64,000 nucleotides of DNA from Nocardioides oleivorans. GTDB taxonomy: Bacteria > Actinomycetota > Actinomycetes > Propionibacteriales > Nocardioidaceae. The stretch lies in the NCBI RefSeq assembly GCF_004137255.1, contig NZ_SDWT01000002.1, positions 434,001 to 498,000 on the forward strand, in the 5' to 3' direction. The notes beneath the pieces are model-generated. The model had not been told where the DNA came from and made no database searches. It worked only from the letters and a program-made list of their open reading frames with translations. The position numbers and the translations under genes are program-made. This document shows, in pieces, positions 24,130 through 32,122 of this stretch; position 1 is the first letter of the stretch, and every line of letters begins with the position of its first letter.

Positions 24130-24936
24130 TCAGACCTCCAGCCGCTTGTCGAGGCCGCGGACGGACCAGAACCACCCGACCACGCAGAGGCCGAGGAGCA
24201 CGGCCAGGTTGACCGCGGCGAGGGGCCAGTCGACCGTGTCGAGGCAGAACATCCGCGACAGCGAGACGCCGTGCCACAGCGGGGTCAGCCGGGCGACCCA
24301 CTCCAGCACCGGGCCGAGGTTGGCGATGGGGAAGAACGCCCCGGAGAAGAGGGTGAGCGGCAGCACGCCGAGCCGGAACAGCACGCCGAAGCCCTCCTCC
24401 GACCTCAGCCGGGCCGAGTAGCCGAAGGTCAGCAGCGAGAAGGCCGTGCCCACCAGCACCTGCGCGACCCAGGCGAGGAACGGGCCCCACCAGGTCTCGA
24501 AGACGCCGAAGGGCGCGAGCACGAGCATGAACACCGCGCACGCCGACGCCACGCGGAAGATGACGAACGCGACGAAGGCGTTGACCAGGTCGCGCACCGC
24601 GAGCGGAGTCGCGAGCTGGGCGAAGAAGGTCTTGTGCCACTTGATGGCGCCCATGACGGGGTACGTCGACTCGCTGACCGCGATCGTCATCGCGTGCGCG
24701 GCGACCAGGCCGGGGACGATGAACGCGAGGTAGGACGTCGCGCCCTCGAGCCGGTCGGGGTCGGCGTCGATGAACCCGCCGAGCAGCACGCCCATCGCGA
24801 GGACGTAGAAGAGCGGGGTGGCGAAGGAGTTCACCACTCCCCCGCGCCAGGTGCGCTTGTAGACGGTCAGCCAGTAGTCGTACTGCCGGGCGAAGCCCTG
24901 CCACGGGGTGAGGGCGCCGGGAGCCTGGGTCGCCAT
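24130..24936 (-). CDS. ABC-2 type exporter permease (first)
   Basis: 268-aa ABC-2 permease: PLFYVLAMGVLLGGFID, FFAQLATPLAVRDLVNAFVA, and the pre-TM motif LTLFSGAFFPIANLGP. Its ATG overlaps the ATPase stop by one base (TGATG). With the ATPase and the second permease it forms a NodIJ/Drr-like exporter. Such systems export lipids, lipo-oligosaccharides or drugs; nothing here fixes the cargo. Confidence 0.9.
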   Translation of the reverse strand: MATQAPGALTPWQGFARQYDYWLTVYKRTWRGGVVNSFATPLFYVLAMGVLLGGFIDADPDRLEGATSYLAFIVPGLVAAHAMTIAVSESTYPVMGAIKWHKTFFAQLATPLAVRDLVNAFVAFVIFRVASACAVFMLVLAPFGVFETWWGPFLAWVAQVLVGTAFSLLTFGYSARLRSEEGFGVLFRLGVLPLTLFSGAFFPIANLGPVLEWVARLTPLWHGVSLSRMFCLDTVDWPLAAVNLAVLLGLCVVGWFWSVRGLDKRLEV

Positions 24937-25862
24937 CAGTCGGCCAGGCTCCGGCCGGTGAGGCGCAGGAAGACGTCCTCGAGGGTGGAGCGGCGCACGA
25001 GCGTCGCGATCGGCGTGAGGCCGCGGTCGTGCACGGCGGCGAGGACCTCCTCGCCGTGGTCGCTGTAGACGAGCAGCCGGTCGGGCAGCACCTCGACCCG
25101 CTCGCCGAGGTCCTCGACCTTGCTGGCCAGCGCCTCGTGCTCGCCGACCCCGAAGCGGAGCTCGGCGACCTCGCGGGACGAGTGGGCGTCGATGAGCTCG
25201 CGCGGCGACCCCTCGGCGGCGATCAGGCCCTTGTCCATCACGACCAGGCGGTCGCACAGCTGCTCGGCCTCGTCCATGTAGTGGGTGGTGATCACGAGCG
25301 TGACGCCGGCCTGCTTGAGCCGGAAGAGCTGGTCCCACAGGACGTGGCGCGCCTGCGGGTCGAGGCCGGTGGTCGGCTCGTCGAGCAGCAGCACCTCGGG
25401 GTTGTTGATCAGGCTGCGCGCGATCGTGAGCCGGCGCTTCATGCCGCCGGAGAGGTCCTCGACCTTGGCCTTCGCCTTGTCCGTGATCTGCGCGAACTCC
25501 AGCAGCTCGTGCGCGCGCTCGCGGCAGGTGGCGCGGTCGATCCCGAAGTAGCGACCGTAGATGTAGAGGTTGTCGAAGACGTTGAGCTCGTTGTCGAGCG
25601 TGTCCTCCTGGGGGCACACGCCGAGGCGACCACGGATGGCGGGACCGTCGGTGGCGGGATCCATGCCGAGGATCCGCAGCTCGCCGCCCGAGACCGGGCT
25701 GACCGAGGCGATCATCCGCATGGTCGAGGACTTGCCGGCGCCGTTGGGACCGAGGAAGCCGAACGCCTCGCCCTTGCGGACCTCGACGTCGATACCCTTG
25801 ACCGCCTCGAAGTCGCCGAAGGACTTGCGCAGTCCCCGCGCCGAGATCATGGATTCCGTCAC
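24936..25862 (-). CDS. ABC exporter ATPase, NodI/DrrA-like
   Basis: 308 aa. Walker A GPNGAGKSS (about 39-47), Q-loop VCPQEDTLDNELNV, signature LSGGMKRRLTIARSL, Walker B LLLDEPTTGLDP and H-switch ITTHYMDEAEQL, followed by the C-terminal regulatory extension of DrrA/NodI proteins (about 225-308). GTG 25862 is chosen because TAGGGT ends 8 bp upstream, giving a leaderless message; ATG 25850 is the alternative. It is first in the three-gene operon. Confidence 0.93.
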   Translation of the reverse strand: MTESMISARGLRKSFGDFEAVKGIDVEVRKGEAFGFLGPNGAGKSSTMRMIASVSPVSGGELRILGMDPATDGPAIRGRLGVCPQEDTLDNELNVFDNLYIYGRYFGIDRATCRERAHELLEFAQITDKAKAKVEDLSGGMKRRLTIARSLINNPEVLLLDEPTTGLDPQARHVLWDQLFRLKQAGVTLVITTHYMDEAEQLCDRLVVMDKGLIAAEGSPRELIDAHSSREVAELRFGVGEHEALASKVEDLGERVEVLPDRLLVYSDHGEEVLAAVHDRGLTPIATLVRRSTLEDVFLRLTGRSLAD

Positions 25863-25870
25863 GACTGCCG

Positions 25871-25876
25871 ACCCTA
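25871..25876 (-). promoter_or_regulatory. -10 element before the ABC ATPase gene
   Basis: Minus-strand TAGGGT ends 8 bp upstream of GTG 25862 with no ribosome site between. The divergent gene at 25944 has the same hexamer (25931-25936) on the plus strand, 7 bp before its GTG. No clear -35 is visible for either. Confidence 0.5.
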
Positions 25877-25930
25877 GATCAGTCGGAGGACATCGAGGAA
25901 ACGGAGTGCCGAGGCCCTTGGCGCCGCTCC

Positions 25931-25936
25931 TAGGGT
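25931..25936 (+). promoter_or_regulatory. -10 element before the DUF2071 gene
   Basis: TAGGGT, then GGGAGGC, then GTG at 25944. The 7-bp spacing fits a leaderless start; the GGAGG between them could instead serve an ATG at 25989, but that is too far away. Confidence 0.5.
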
Positions 25937-25943
25937 GGGAGGC

Positions 25944-26699
25944 GTGGAGGTCCCCGCCCTCGAGCCCGTGACGCCCGACGCCCCGGCCATGACGCGGACC
26001 GTGGTGATGAGCCAGCACTGGCGCGACCTCACCTTCCTGCACTGGGCCGTCGATCCGGCCGAGGTGGCGCACCGGATGCCGCCGGGAGTCAGGCCCGACA
26101 CCCTCGACGGGCGCACCTACGTCGGGTTGATCCCCTTCCGGATGGTCGGGGCCGGGCTCGGTCGCGGCCCGGCGATCCCCTGGCTCGGCACCTTCCTCGA
26201 GACCAACGTGCGCCTCTACTCGGTCGACGAGACCGGCCGGCGCGGCATCGTGTTCCTCAGCCTGGACACCGATCGCGCCGCCGTCGTGGTCGGCGCACGG
26301 GCGGGCTTCGGCGTCCCCTACCGCTGGGCGCGCTTGCGCTACCAGCGCGACGGCGACGTGCACGCGTACGACGCGCGGCTGCGCCGGCCGGCCGCGTCCG
26401 CGTCGAGCCGCATCGTGGTCCGCGCCGGCAGGGCGCGCACGCCCACCGAGCTCGACCTCTTCCTCAGCGCCCGGTGGGGGCTGCACACCCGGTGGTGGGG
26501 GCGCACGCTCTACGTCCCCAACCGCCACGAGCCGTGGCCCGTGCACGACGCGGAGCTCCTGGAGCTGGACGACGGCCTGATGGCCTCGGTCGGCCTGCCC
26601 GACCTCGCGGCGCGGCCGCCGGACCACGTCGGCTTCAGCCCCGGCGTGCACACCGAGTTCGGGTGGCCCGGGGACGCGCGGCGCCCGCGAGTCGGCTGA
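25944..26699 (+). CDS. YqjF/DUF2071 family protein
   Basis: 251-aa DUF2071 protein: MSQHWRDLTFLHWAVDPAEV, MPPGVRPDTLDGRTYVGLIP, ETNVRLY and the C-terminal FSPGVHTEFGWP. The family is widespread and uncharacterised, with a fold related to acetoacetate decarboxylase. GTG 25944 is supported by the -10 element 7 bp upstream; ATG 25989 would shorten it by 15 residues. No operon partner lies on this strand. Confidence 0.85.
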   Translation: MEVPALEPVTPDAPAMTRTVVMSQHWRDLTFLHWAVDPAEVAHRMPPGVRPDTLDGRTYVGLIPFRMVGAGLGRGPAIPWLGTFLETNVRLYSVDETGRRGIVFLSLDTDRAAVVVGARAGFGVPYRWARLRYQRDGDVHAYDARLRRPAASASSRIVVRAGRARTPTELDLFLSARWGLHTRWWGRTLYVPNRHEPWPVHDAELLELDDGLMASVGLPDLAARPPDHVGFSPGVHTEFGWPGDARRPRVG

Positions 26700-26723
26700 C
26701 CCGGAGGCCGTGACCGGCGGGGG

Positions 26724-27614
26724 TCAGGCCGAGGTGAGCTCCGAGCCGATCGCGGCGATGTGGGTCGGGGTCGAGCCGCAGCAGCCGCCGACGAGGTCGA
26801 CGCCGATGCCGGCGAGCCGGGACGCGTGGGCGGCCATGTCGTCGGCCGTCGCGTCGTACTCGAAGTGGTCACCCACCACCTGCGGGAGCCCGGCGTTGGA
26901 CTGCGCGACGAGCAGCAGTCCGTCGGGGCGGGCGGCCACCATCTCCGCGGCGATGACCTCCATCTCCTCGGGTCCACGGCCGCAGTTGGCACCGACGGCG
27001 TCGGCGCCGGCGGCGGCCAGGTGCGTCACCGCGTCACCCGGGCGCACGCCCATCATGGTGCGCAGGTTGGTGTCGAAGCTCATCGTCACCACGATCGGCA
27101 GGTCGGGCGCCACCTCGCGGGCGGCGGCGATCGCCGCGTCGGCCTCACCGAGGTCGCTGAGCGTCTCGACGAGCACGAGGTCGATGCCACCGGCGACGAG
27201 CCCGCGCAGCTGGTCGGCGTAGAACCCCTGCGCGTCCTCGGGCGTCATCGTGCCGAGCGGGGCCAGCAGCTCCCCGGTCGGGCCGAGGTCGCCGGCCACG
27301 AGCAGGCCGTGCTCGTCGGCCACCGAGCGGGCGATCTCCGCCGCGCGCTGGTTGACCTCGTGGAGCCGGTCGCCGAGCCCGTGCATGTCGAGGCGGGGGC
27401 GGGTGCCGCCGAACGTGTTGGTGGTGAGGATGCGCGCGCCTGCCTCGGCGTACGACGTGTGGGCGGCGCGGATGGCGTCGGGGTTCTCCAGGTTCCAGAG
27501 CTCACCGGGGTTGCCGTCCTCGAGGCCGCTGTCCTGGAGCAGCGTGCCCATCCCACCGTCGAGCAGCACCGGTCGGGCGTCGCCGACGAGGGCCGCGAGA
27601 CGGTTGTCGCTCAC
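26724..27614 (-). CDS. Homocysteine S-methyltransferase family protein
   Basis: 296-aa zinc-dependent methyltransferase of the Pfam S-methyl_trans family: LLDGGMGTLLQDSGL, TNTFGGTRPRL, VETLSDLGEADAA, and the zinc ligands NCG (GANCGRG) and the CC pair GGCCGSTPTHI. It would transfer a methyl group from S-methylmethionine, SAM or another donor to homocysteine to form methionine. The GTG start at 27614 overlaps the upstream small gene's stop by GTGA. Confidence 0.88.
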   Translation of the reverse strand: MSDNRLAALVGDARPVLLDGGMGTLLQDSGLEDGNPGELWNLENPDAIRAAHTSYAEAGARILTTNTFGGTRPRLDMHGLGDRLHEVNQRAAEIARSVADEHGLLVAGDLGPTGELLAPLGTMTPEDAQGFYADQLRGLVAGGIDLVLVETLSDLGEADAAIAAAREVAPDLPIVVTMSFDTNLRTMMGVRPGDAVTHLAAAGADAVGANCGRGPEEMEVIAAEMVAARPDGLLLVAQSNAGLPQVVGDHFEYDATADDMAAHASRLAGIGVDLVGGCCGSTPTHIAAIGSELTSA

Positions 27615-27904
27615 GAGGAGAGCCCGTCGAGGTAGGCGTCGATCTTCTCGGCCGGCCAGGCGGCGTCGAGCTCGGCGGCGACCCGGTCGAGGACCTCGGC
27701 CGGAGCGCCGTCGGCCTCGGTCCACGGGGTGCGCTCCCAGCCCTCGAGGTAGTCGGTCGCACCGGTCTCGCCGAGGCGCATCGCGGCCTCGTCGATGGCC
27801 TCCTGGAACCTCGCCGCCAGCTGGACCTTCGCGGTCTCCTCGCCCTGCCGGGCGGCCACCATCGAGGGCAGCTCGCGCCACCGCGTCACCTGGAACTCCG
27901 TCAT
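27611..27904 (-). CDS. PF13769-type 'virulence factor' small protein
   Basis: 97-aa acidic protein. The stretch VTRWRELPSMVAARQGEETA, then KVQLAARFQEAIDEAAMR and YLEGWER, matches the small family misleadingly named virulence factor, usually next to folate or homocysteine methyltransferase genes. It is coupled by GTGA to the homocysteine methyltransferase. A role as a partner of that enzyme is inference; no virulence role is implied. Confidence 0.75.
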   Translation of the reverse strand: MTEFQVTRWRELPSMVAARQGEETAKVQLAARFQEAIDEAAMRLGETGATDYLEGWERTPWTEADGAPAEVLDRVAAELDAAWPAEKIDAYLDGLSS

Positions 27905-27918
27905 GCTCCGAGCCTAGG

Positions 27919-29070
27919 TCAGGCCGGGGTCAGTCGCAGGAGGCGTCCAGCGCCGGCGTCCTCCAGCAGCCAGATCGCACCGTCGGGTCCCTCCTCGACC
28001 GCCCGGATCCGCTGGCCCAGGTCGAACACCTCGGCCTTCGTCGCCGTCGAGCCGTCGAGGTCCACGCGGACCAGTGCCTCGCCCGAGAGCGCGCCGAGGA
28101 AGGCGTCCCCGGTCCAGTCCTCGAAGAGGTCGCCTCGGTAGACCATCAGGCTGCCCGGGGAGATGCTCGGCGTCCACGATGCGGCGGGGGCGGCGTACCC
28201 GTCGCCCTCGGCGTGGTCCGGGATCTCCCCGCCGCCGTAGTCGCTGCCGTTGGACGCCTCGGGCCAGCCGTAGTTGGCGCCGGCCTCGACCAGGTTGAGC
28301 TCGTCGCCGCCCTCCGGCCCCATCTCGGAGGACCAGAGCGTGCCGTCGGGGGCGTGCTCGAGCCCGAGCGGGTTGCGGTGCCCCCAGCTCCAGATCTCGG
28401 CGCTCACCCCGCCCTCGTCGGCCAGCGGGTTGCCGGGAGCGGGGTCGCCGTCGAGCGTCAGCCGGACGATCGACCCGAGGGTGTTGCCGGTGTCCTGCGC
28501 GGGCTGGCCCTGCTGCCGGTCGCCGGAGGAGACGAAGAGGTGGTCGCCGTCGGGCGAGAACGCCAGCCGGTGGCTGAAGTGTCCGTCTCCCCCGGTCTTC
28601 GGGGTCTGCCGCCAGATGACCTCGAGGTCCTCGAGCGCGGCCCCGTCGGCACCGGTCACCAGTCGCGCGCGGCCGACGGCGGCACCCGTCCCACCGTCGC
28701 CCTCCTCGACCCAGCTGAGGTAGACGAGCCCGTCGTCGGCGTACGACGGCCCCGGCAGCACGTCGCCGAGACCGCCCTGGCCGGCGACGACCACCTCGGG
28801 CGTGCCCGAGACCTCGACCCGCTCGCCGGTCTCGCCGTCGCGGAGGTGGAGCGTCCCGGTGCGCTCGGTGATGAGCAGGTCGTCGCTGTCGGGCAGGAAC
28901 GCCATCGCCCACGGGTCGTCGAGCCGGTCGACCTCGACCACCTCGAACGGCCAGGCGTCGTCGTCCTCCGCGGTCGCAGGGCCGAGCGCGCCCGACCTCG
29001 CGGTGTCACCGGAGCAGGCCGTCGTGACGGCGGCGAGGAGTCCTGCGAGGGCCACGGCGACTGGCTTCAT
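27919..29070 (-). CDS. Secreted PQQ-dependent aldose sugar dehydrogenase-like lipoprotein
   Basis: 383 aa. N-terminal signal peptide with a lipobox-like end (LLAAVTTACSGD), so probably a lipoprotein facing outward. The mature part is a six-bladed soluble glucose-dehydrogenase propeller: DPWAMAFLPDSDDLLITER, GQGGLGDVLPGP, GGDGHFSHRLAFSPDGDHL (family His), SSGDRQQGQPAQD, WGHRNPLGLEHAPDG and EMGPEGGDELNLVE. PQQ-dependent sugar oxidation is typical; no PQQ biosynthesis genes are in the window. ATG 29070 is chosen over 29079. Confidence 0.85.
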   Translation of the reverse strand: MKPVAVALAGLLAAVTTACSGDTARSGALGPATAEDDDAWPFEVVEVDRLDDPWAMAFLPDSDDLLITERTGTLHLRDGETGERVEVSGTPEVVVAGQGGLGDVLPGPSYADDGLVYLSWVEEGDGGTGAAVGRARLVTGADGAALEDLEVIWRQTPKTGGDGHFSHRLAFSPDGDHLFVSSGDRQQGQPAQDTGNTLGSIVRLTLDGDPAPGNPLADEGGVSAEIWSWGHRNPLGLEHAPDGTLWSSEMGPEGGDELNLVEAGANYGWPEASNGSDYGGGEIPDHAEGDGYAAPAASWTPSISPGSLMVYRGDLFEDWTGDAFLGALSGEALVRVDLDGSTATKAEVFDLGQRIRAVEEGPDGAIWLLEDAGAGRLLRLTPA

Positions 29071-29105
29071 GCCGTCCATCGTGCGCGACCCGGCCAAGCC
29101 GGGTC

Positions 29106-30323
29106 TCACGCGAACAGCGGCCGCAGGTGGTCGTTGAGGAACATCCCCTGCGGATCGAGCTCGCGCCTGATGGCGATGAAGTCCTCGGCGCGCGGGTAGA
29201 GCTCGTGGAGCCGCTCGGGGGTGAGGAAGTGGAGCTTGCCCCAGTGGACGCGGGCGTCGTACCGGGCGAGCAGCGCGTCGACCGAGCGGAGGTAGGCCCA
29301 GTAGTCGGTGCCGGGCGTGCCCGAGACGGAGATGACGACCGTGTCGGTGCCGTGCTGCGACGACAGGAACGCCTCGTCGCTCCCGACCGTGCGCACCTCG
29401 AGCGGGTAGATCGAGTCGGGCAGGCTCGCCAGCATCAGCTCGCGCATCGCCTGCAGTGCCTCGGGGGCCCTCTCGATCGCGACGAAGTACTCCAGCTCGT
29501 GGAAGTTCGGGTCGTAGACCATCGGGAAGATCCGGTAGCAGCGATCGACCCGGCGCCCGACGGTGTCGTCGTCGGCGACCTCGGGGCCCACCTCGTCGTA
29601 GACCTTGACGTAGCACTGGTCCTGCAGCCGCTCGCCGTGCCCGTCGAGGTTGTAGAGCGCGCCCGACTCCTCGGTCGGCAGCCAGAACATCCCGAAGTGG
29701 CGGTGCTCGGCGACCAGCTCGTCCCAGTGCTCCATCACGTCGTCCCACGAGCGCAGGCTGACGTGCTCGCGGAGCCGATAGGCGTCGGTGACGGCCAGGT
29801 CGAGCCGGGTGACCACGCCGAGCATGCCGACCGAGACCTGGGCGGCGTGGAGCAGGTCGGGCTGGTCCTCGCCGATGTCGCGGACCTCGCCGGACGCGGT
29901 GACCAGGCGCATCCCCCGCACGGCACCGGACAGGCTGGTGTAGCGCGTGCCGGAGCCGTGGGTGCCGGTCGCGACGGCGCCGGCGATCTGCTGGGTGTCG
30001 ATGTCGCCCTGGTTGCGCAGCGCGAGCCCGGCGCGCCACAGCGGCTCGTAGAAGTCGCGGATCCGGGTGCCGGCCAGTGCCGTGGCCCGGCGCGCCAGCG
30101 GGTCGGTCGACACGACTCCGGTGAGCGCGGACAGGTCGACGACGGTGCCGTCGGTCTGCACGACCGGGGTGAACGAGTGCCCCGCCCCCGCGACGCGCAC
30201 GCCGGTGCCGCGCTCGGCGGCGTGCCGGACGATCGACACGACCTCCTCCTCGTCGCGCGGCGCTGCGACGGACGACGGTGTGAAGGACTGGTTGCCGACC
30301 CAGTTGGTCCAGGTGCTTCCCAT
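29106..30323 (-). CDS. FAD-linked oxidase, D-arabinono-1,4-lactone oxidase-like
   Basis: 405-aa flavoprotein of the VAO family. The FAD-binding N-half has VRVAGAGHSFTPVVQTDG, with the His of the covalent-FAD motif AGAGHS, and QIAGAVATGTHGSG; the ALO-type C-terminal half includes HWGKLHFLTPERLHELYP. Related enzymes oxidise aldonolactones (as in ascorbate-like pathways) or alditols. The ATG at 30323 has CACTCT 6 bp upstream and no ribosome site, consistent with a leaderless start. Confidence 0.88.
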   Translation of the reverse strand: MGSTWTNWVGNQSFTPSSVAAPRDEEEVVSIVRHAAERGTGVRVAGAGHSFTPVVQTDGTVVDLSALTGVVSTDPLARRATALAGTRIRDFYEPLWRAGLALRNQGDIDTQQIAGAVATGTHGSGTRYTSLSGAVRGMRLVTASGEVRDIGEDQPDLLHAAQVSVGMLGVVTRLDLAVTDAYRLREHVSLRSWDDVMEHWDELVAEHRHFGMFWLPTEESGALYNLDGHGERLQDQCYVKVYDEVGPEVADDDTVGRRVDRCYRIFPMVYDPNFHELEYFVAIERAPEALQAMRELMLASLPDSIYPLEVRTVGSDEAFLSSQHGTDTVVISVSGTPGTDYWAYLRSVDALLARYDARVHWGKLHFLTPERLHELYPRAEDFIAIRRELDPQGMFLNDHLRPLFA

Positions 30324-30358
30324 CGGCACAGAGTGGCGGAAAATTCTTCCGGGGTCGA

Positions 30359-30385
30359 TGTCGAAGCCGCGCCGGCCCGGTCGAC
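30359..30385 (+). promoter_or_regulatory. Candidate ECF42 promoter of the DGPF-sigma operon
   Basis: TGTCGA (30359-30364), 17 bp, CGAC (30382-30385). ECF42 sigma factors recognise TGTCGA at -35 and CG(A/T)C at -10, and usually drive their own DGPF partner genes. The element lies about 60 bp before the YCII/DGPF gene that leads into an ECF42 gene, so autoregulation is likely. Confidence 0.7.
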
Positions 30386-30443
30386 GTACGTGCGAGACAA
30401 CGACCACCCACCCCGCACCACACAACCTTCAGGAGTGAGCACG

Positions 30444-30818
30444 ATGCCGCGTTTCATGGGATTCGTCCGGATGGAAGAGAACATCGGGATGCCGCCGAAG
30501 TCGCTGTTCGAGGCGATGGACGTCCACATCGGCGAGCGCGCCGCGGACGGCAGGTTCCTCGACGGCGGTGGCCTCTACGGCACCGAGGACGCGATCAACT
30601 TCGTCGTCCGCGAGGGCGAGGTCACCCGCGTCGACGGCCCCTACGCCGAGGGCAAGGAGGTGGTCGGGGGCTGGGCGATCATGGAGTACGCCGACCTCGA
30701 CGCCGCCGTCGCCGACCAGCGTGAGTTCGCCGAGCTGCACGCCAGGCACTGGCCCGAGGTCACCGTCGTGGCCACGCTCCGCCAGATCTCCGACGGCCCG
30801 GACGCGCCGACCGAGTAG
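30444..30818 (+). CDS. YCII/DGPF-domain protein, ECF42 partner
   Basis: 124-aa YCII-related protein with the hallmark DGPYAEGKEVVGGW (DGPF-type motif) at about 73-86. These proteins accompany ECF42 sigma factors and are their main regulated targets; their activity is unknown. ATG 30444 has AGGAG at 30431-30435. The sigma gene begins 19 bp after its stop. Confidence 0.9.
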   Translation: MPRFMGFVRMEENIGMPPKSLFEAMDVHIGERAADGRFLDGGGLYGTEDAINFVVREGEVTRVDGPYAEGKEVVGGWAIMEYADLDAAVADQREFAELHARHWPEVTVVATLRQISDGPDAPTE

Positions 30819-30825
30819 GACTTCC

Positions 30826-30831
30826 TACTCT
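30826..30831 (+). promoter_or_regulatory. -10 element before the ECF42 gene
   Basis: TACTCT ends 6 bp before GTG 30838. It could supply a separate leaderless transcript of the sigma gene in addition to readthrough from the DGPF gene. Confidence 0.4.
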
Positions 30832-30837
30832 GGGGGC

Positions 30838-32115
30838 GTGCCCGACGACCTCCAGCACGTGATCGCCGCCGCGTGGCGGGCCGAGTCGGCCCGCCTCGTC
30901 GGCGCCCTCACCCGCATGACGCGAGACGTCGAGCTCGCCGAGGACCTCGCGCAGGACGCGCTGGTGGCCGCGCTCGAGCAGTGGCCGGCCACCGGTGTGC
31001 CCGACAACCCGGGCGCGTGGCTGATGACCACCGCCAAGCGCCGCGGGATCGACCACTTCCGGCGCGCCGACACCTATCGCCGCAAGCTGGCCGAGATCGA
31101 GCACGCACGCGAGGGAGAGGAGGTCCAGGTGCCCGACCTCGACGCGCAGGTCGACCACATCGAGGACGACGTCCTGCGGCTGGTCTTCCTGTCCTGCCAC
31201 CCCTCGCTCACACCCGACTCGCGGGCCGCGCTGACCCTGCGCCTCGTCGGCGGCCTCACCACGGCCGAGATCGCCCGCGGCTTCCTCACCACCGAGGCGA
31301 CGATGGGCACCCGCATCTCGCGGGCCAAGCGCACGCTCGCCGAGGCGCACGCCGGGTTCGACCTGCCCACCGGCGAGGAGCGCACGAAGCGTCTCGGCGA
31401 CGTGATGGCGGTGATCTACCTCGTCTTCAACGAGGGCTACACCGCCACCGCCGGAGACGACTGGATGCGTCCCGACCTCGCCGACGAGGCCACCCGGCTG
31501 GCGCGGATGCTCGCGGCGCTGACCCCGGACGAGCCCGAGGTGCTCGGGCTGCAGGCGTTGCTCGAGCTGCAGGGCTCGCGCACGGCAGCGCGCCTCGACG
31601 CGGACGGCGTACCCGTGCTGCTCGAGGCGCAGGACCGCACGCTCTGGGACCAGCTCCGGATCCGCCGCGGTCTCTCGGTGCTCGCCCGCGCCGAGGAGAT
31701 CGCCGCCCGCGGGACGCCGGTCGGCACCTACTTCCTCCAGGCCTCGATCGCCGCCGTGCACGCCCGCGCGGCGCAGGCCGGGGACACGGACTGGCGGCGC
31801 ATCGCCGTGCTCTACGACGTCCTCGCCAGGGCCGCGCCCGGCCCGGTCGTCGAGGTCAACCGGGCCGTCGCGCACGGGCGGGCGTACGGGGCGGACGTCG
31901 GCCTCGAGGTGCTGGGCGAGCAGGCGATCCTCCCCGGGCCGGTCTGGCACAGCGTCCGGGGCGACCTGCTCGAGCGTGCCGGTCGGCATGCCGAGGCGAG
32001 CCGGGCCTTCGACGAGGCCGCGACCCTCACCCGCAACGAGGGCGAGCGGACCGTGCTGCGTCGCCGGGCCGACGAGAACCGCACACGTGTCGGATCCGCC
32101 GACCCCCGTTCGTAG
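30838..32115 (+). CDS. ECF42-type RNA polymerase sigma factor with C-terminal TPR domain
   Basis: 425 aa. Sigma region 2 (AWRAESARLVGALTRMTRD, then VELAEDLAQDALVAALEQWP) and region 4 (LTLRLVGGLTTAEIARGF) occupy about 1-180. The rest is the long helical/TPR extension typical of ECF42 (MAVIYLVFNEGYTAT, VGTYFLQASIAAVHARA, AGRHAEASRAFDEAATL). No anti-sigma gene is adjacent, as expected for this group, where the extension takes part in control. The partner DGPF gene lies immediately upstream. Confidence 0.92.
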   Translation: MPDDLQHVIAAAWRAESARLVGALTRMTRDVELAEDLAQDALVAALEQWPATGVPDNPGAWLMTTAKRRGIDHFRRADTYRRKLAEIEHAREGEEVQVPDLDAQVDHIEDDVLRLVFLSCHPSLTPDSRAALTLRLVGGLTTAEIARGFLTTEATMGTRISRAKRTLAEAHAGFDLPTGEERTKRLGDVMAVIYLVFNEGYTATAGDDWMRPDLADEATRLARMLAALTPDEPEVLGLQALLELQGSRTAARLDADGVPVLLEAQDRTLWDQLRIRRGLSVLARAEEIAARGTPVGTYFLQASIAAVHARAAQAGDTDWRRIAVLYDVLARAAPGPVVEVNRAVAHGRAYGADVGLEVLGEQAILPGPVWHSVRGDLLERAGRHAEASRAFDEAATLTRNEGERTVLRRRADENRTRVGSADPRS

Positions 32116-32122
32116 GACAGGC

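Noticed and set aside
27611..27904. A virulence determinant
   Set aside because: The database name of the family is historical; neighbours point to methionine metabolism.
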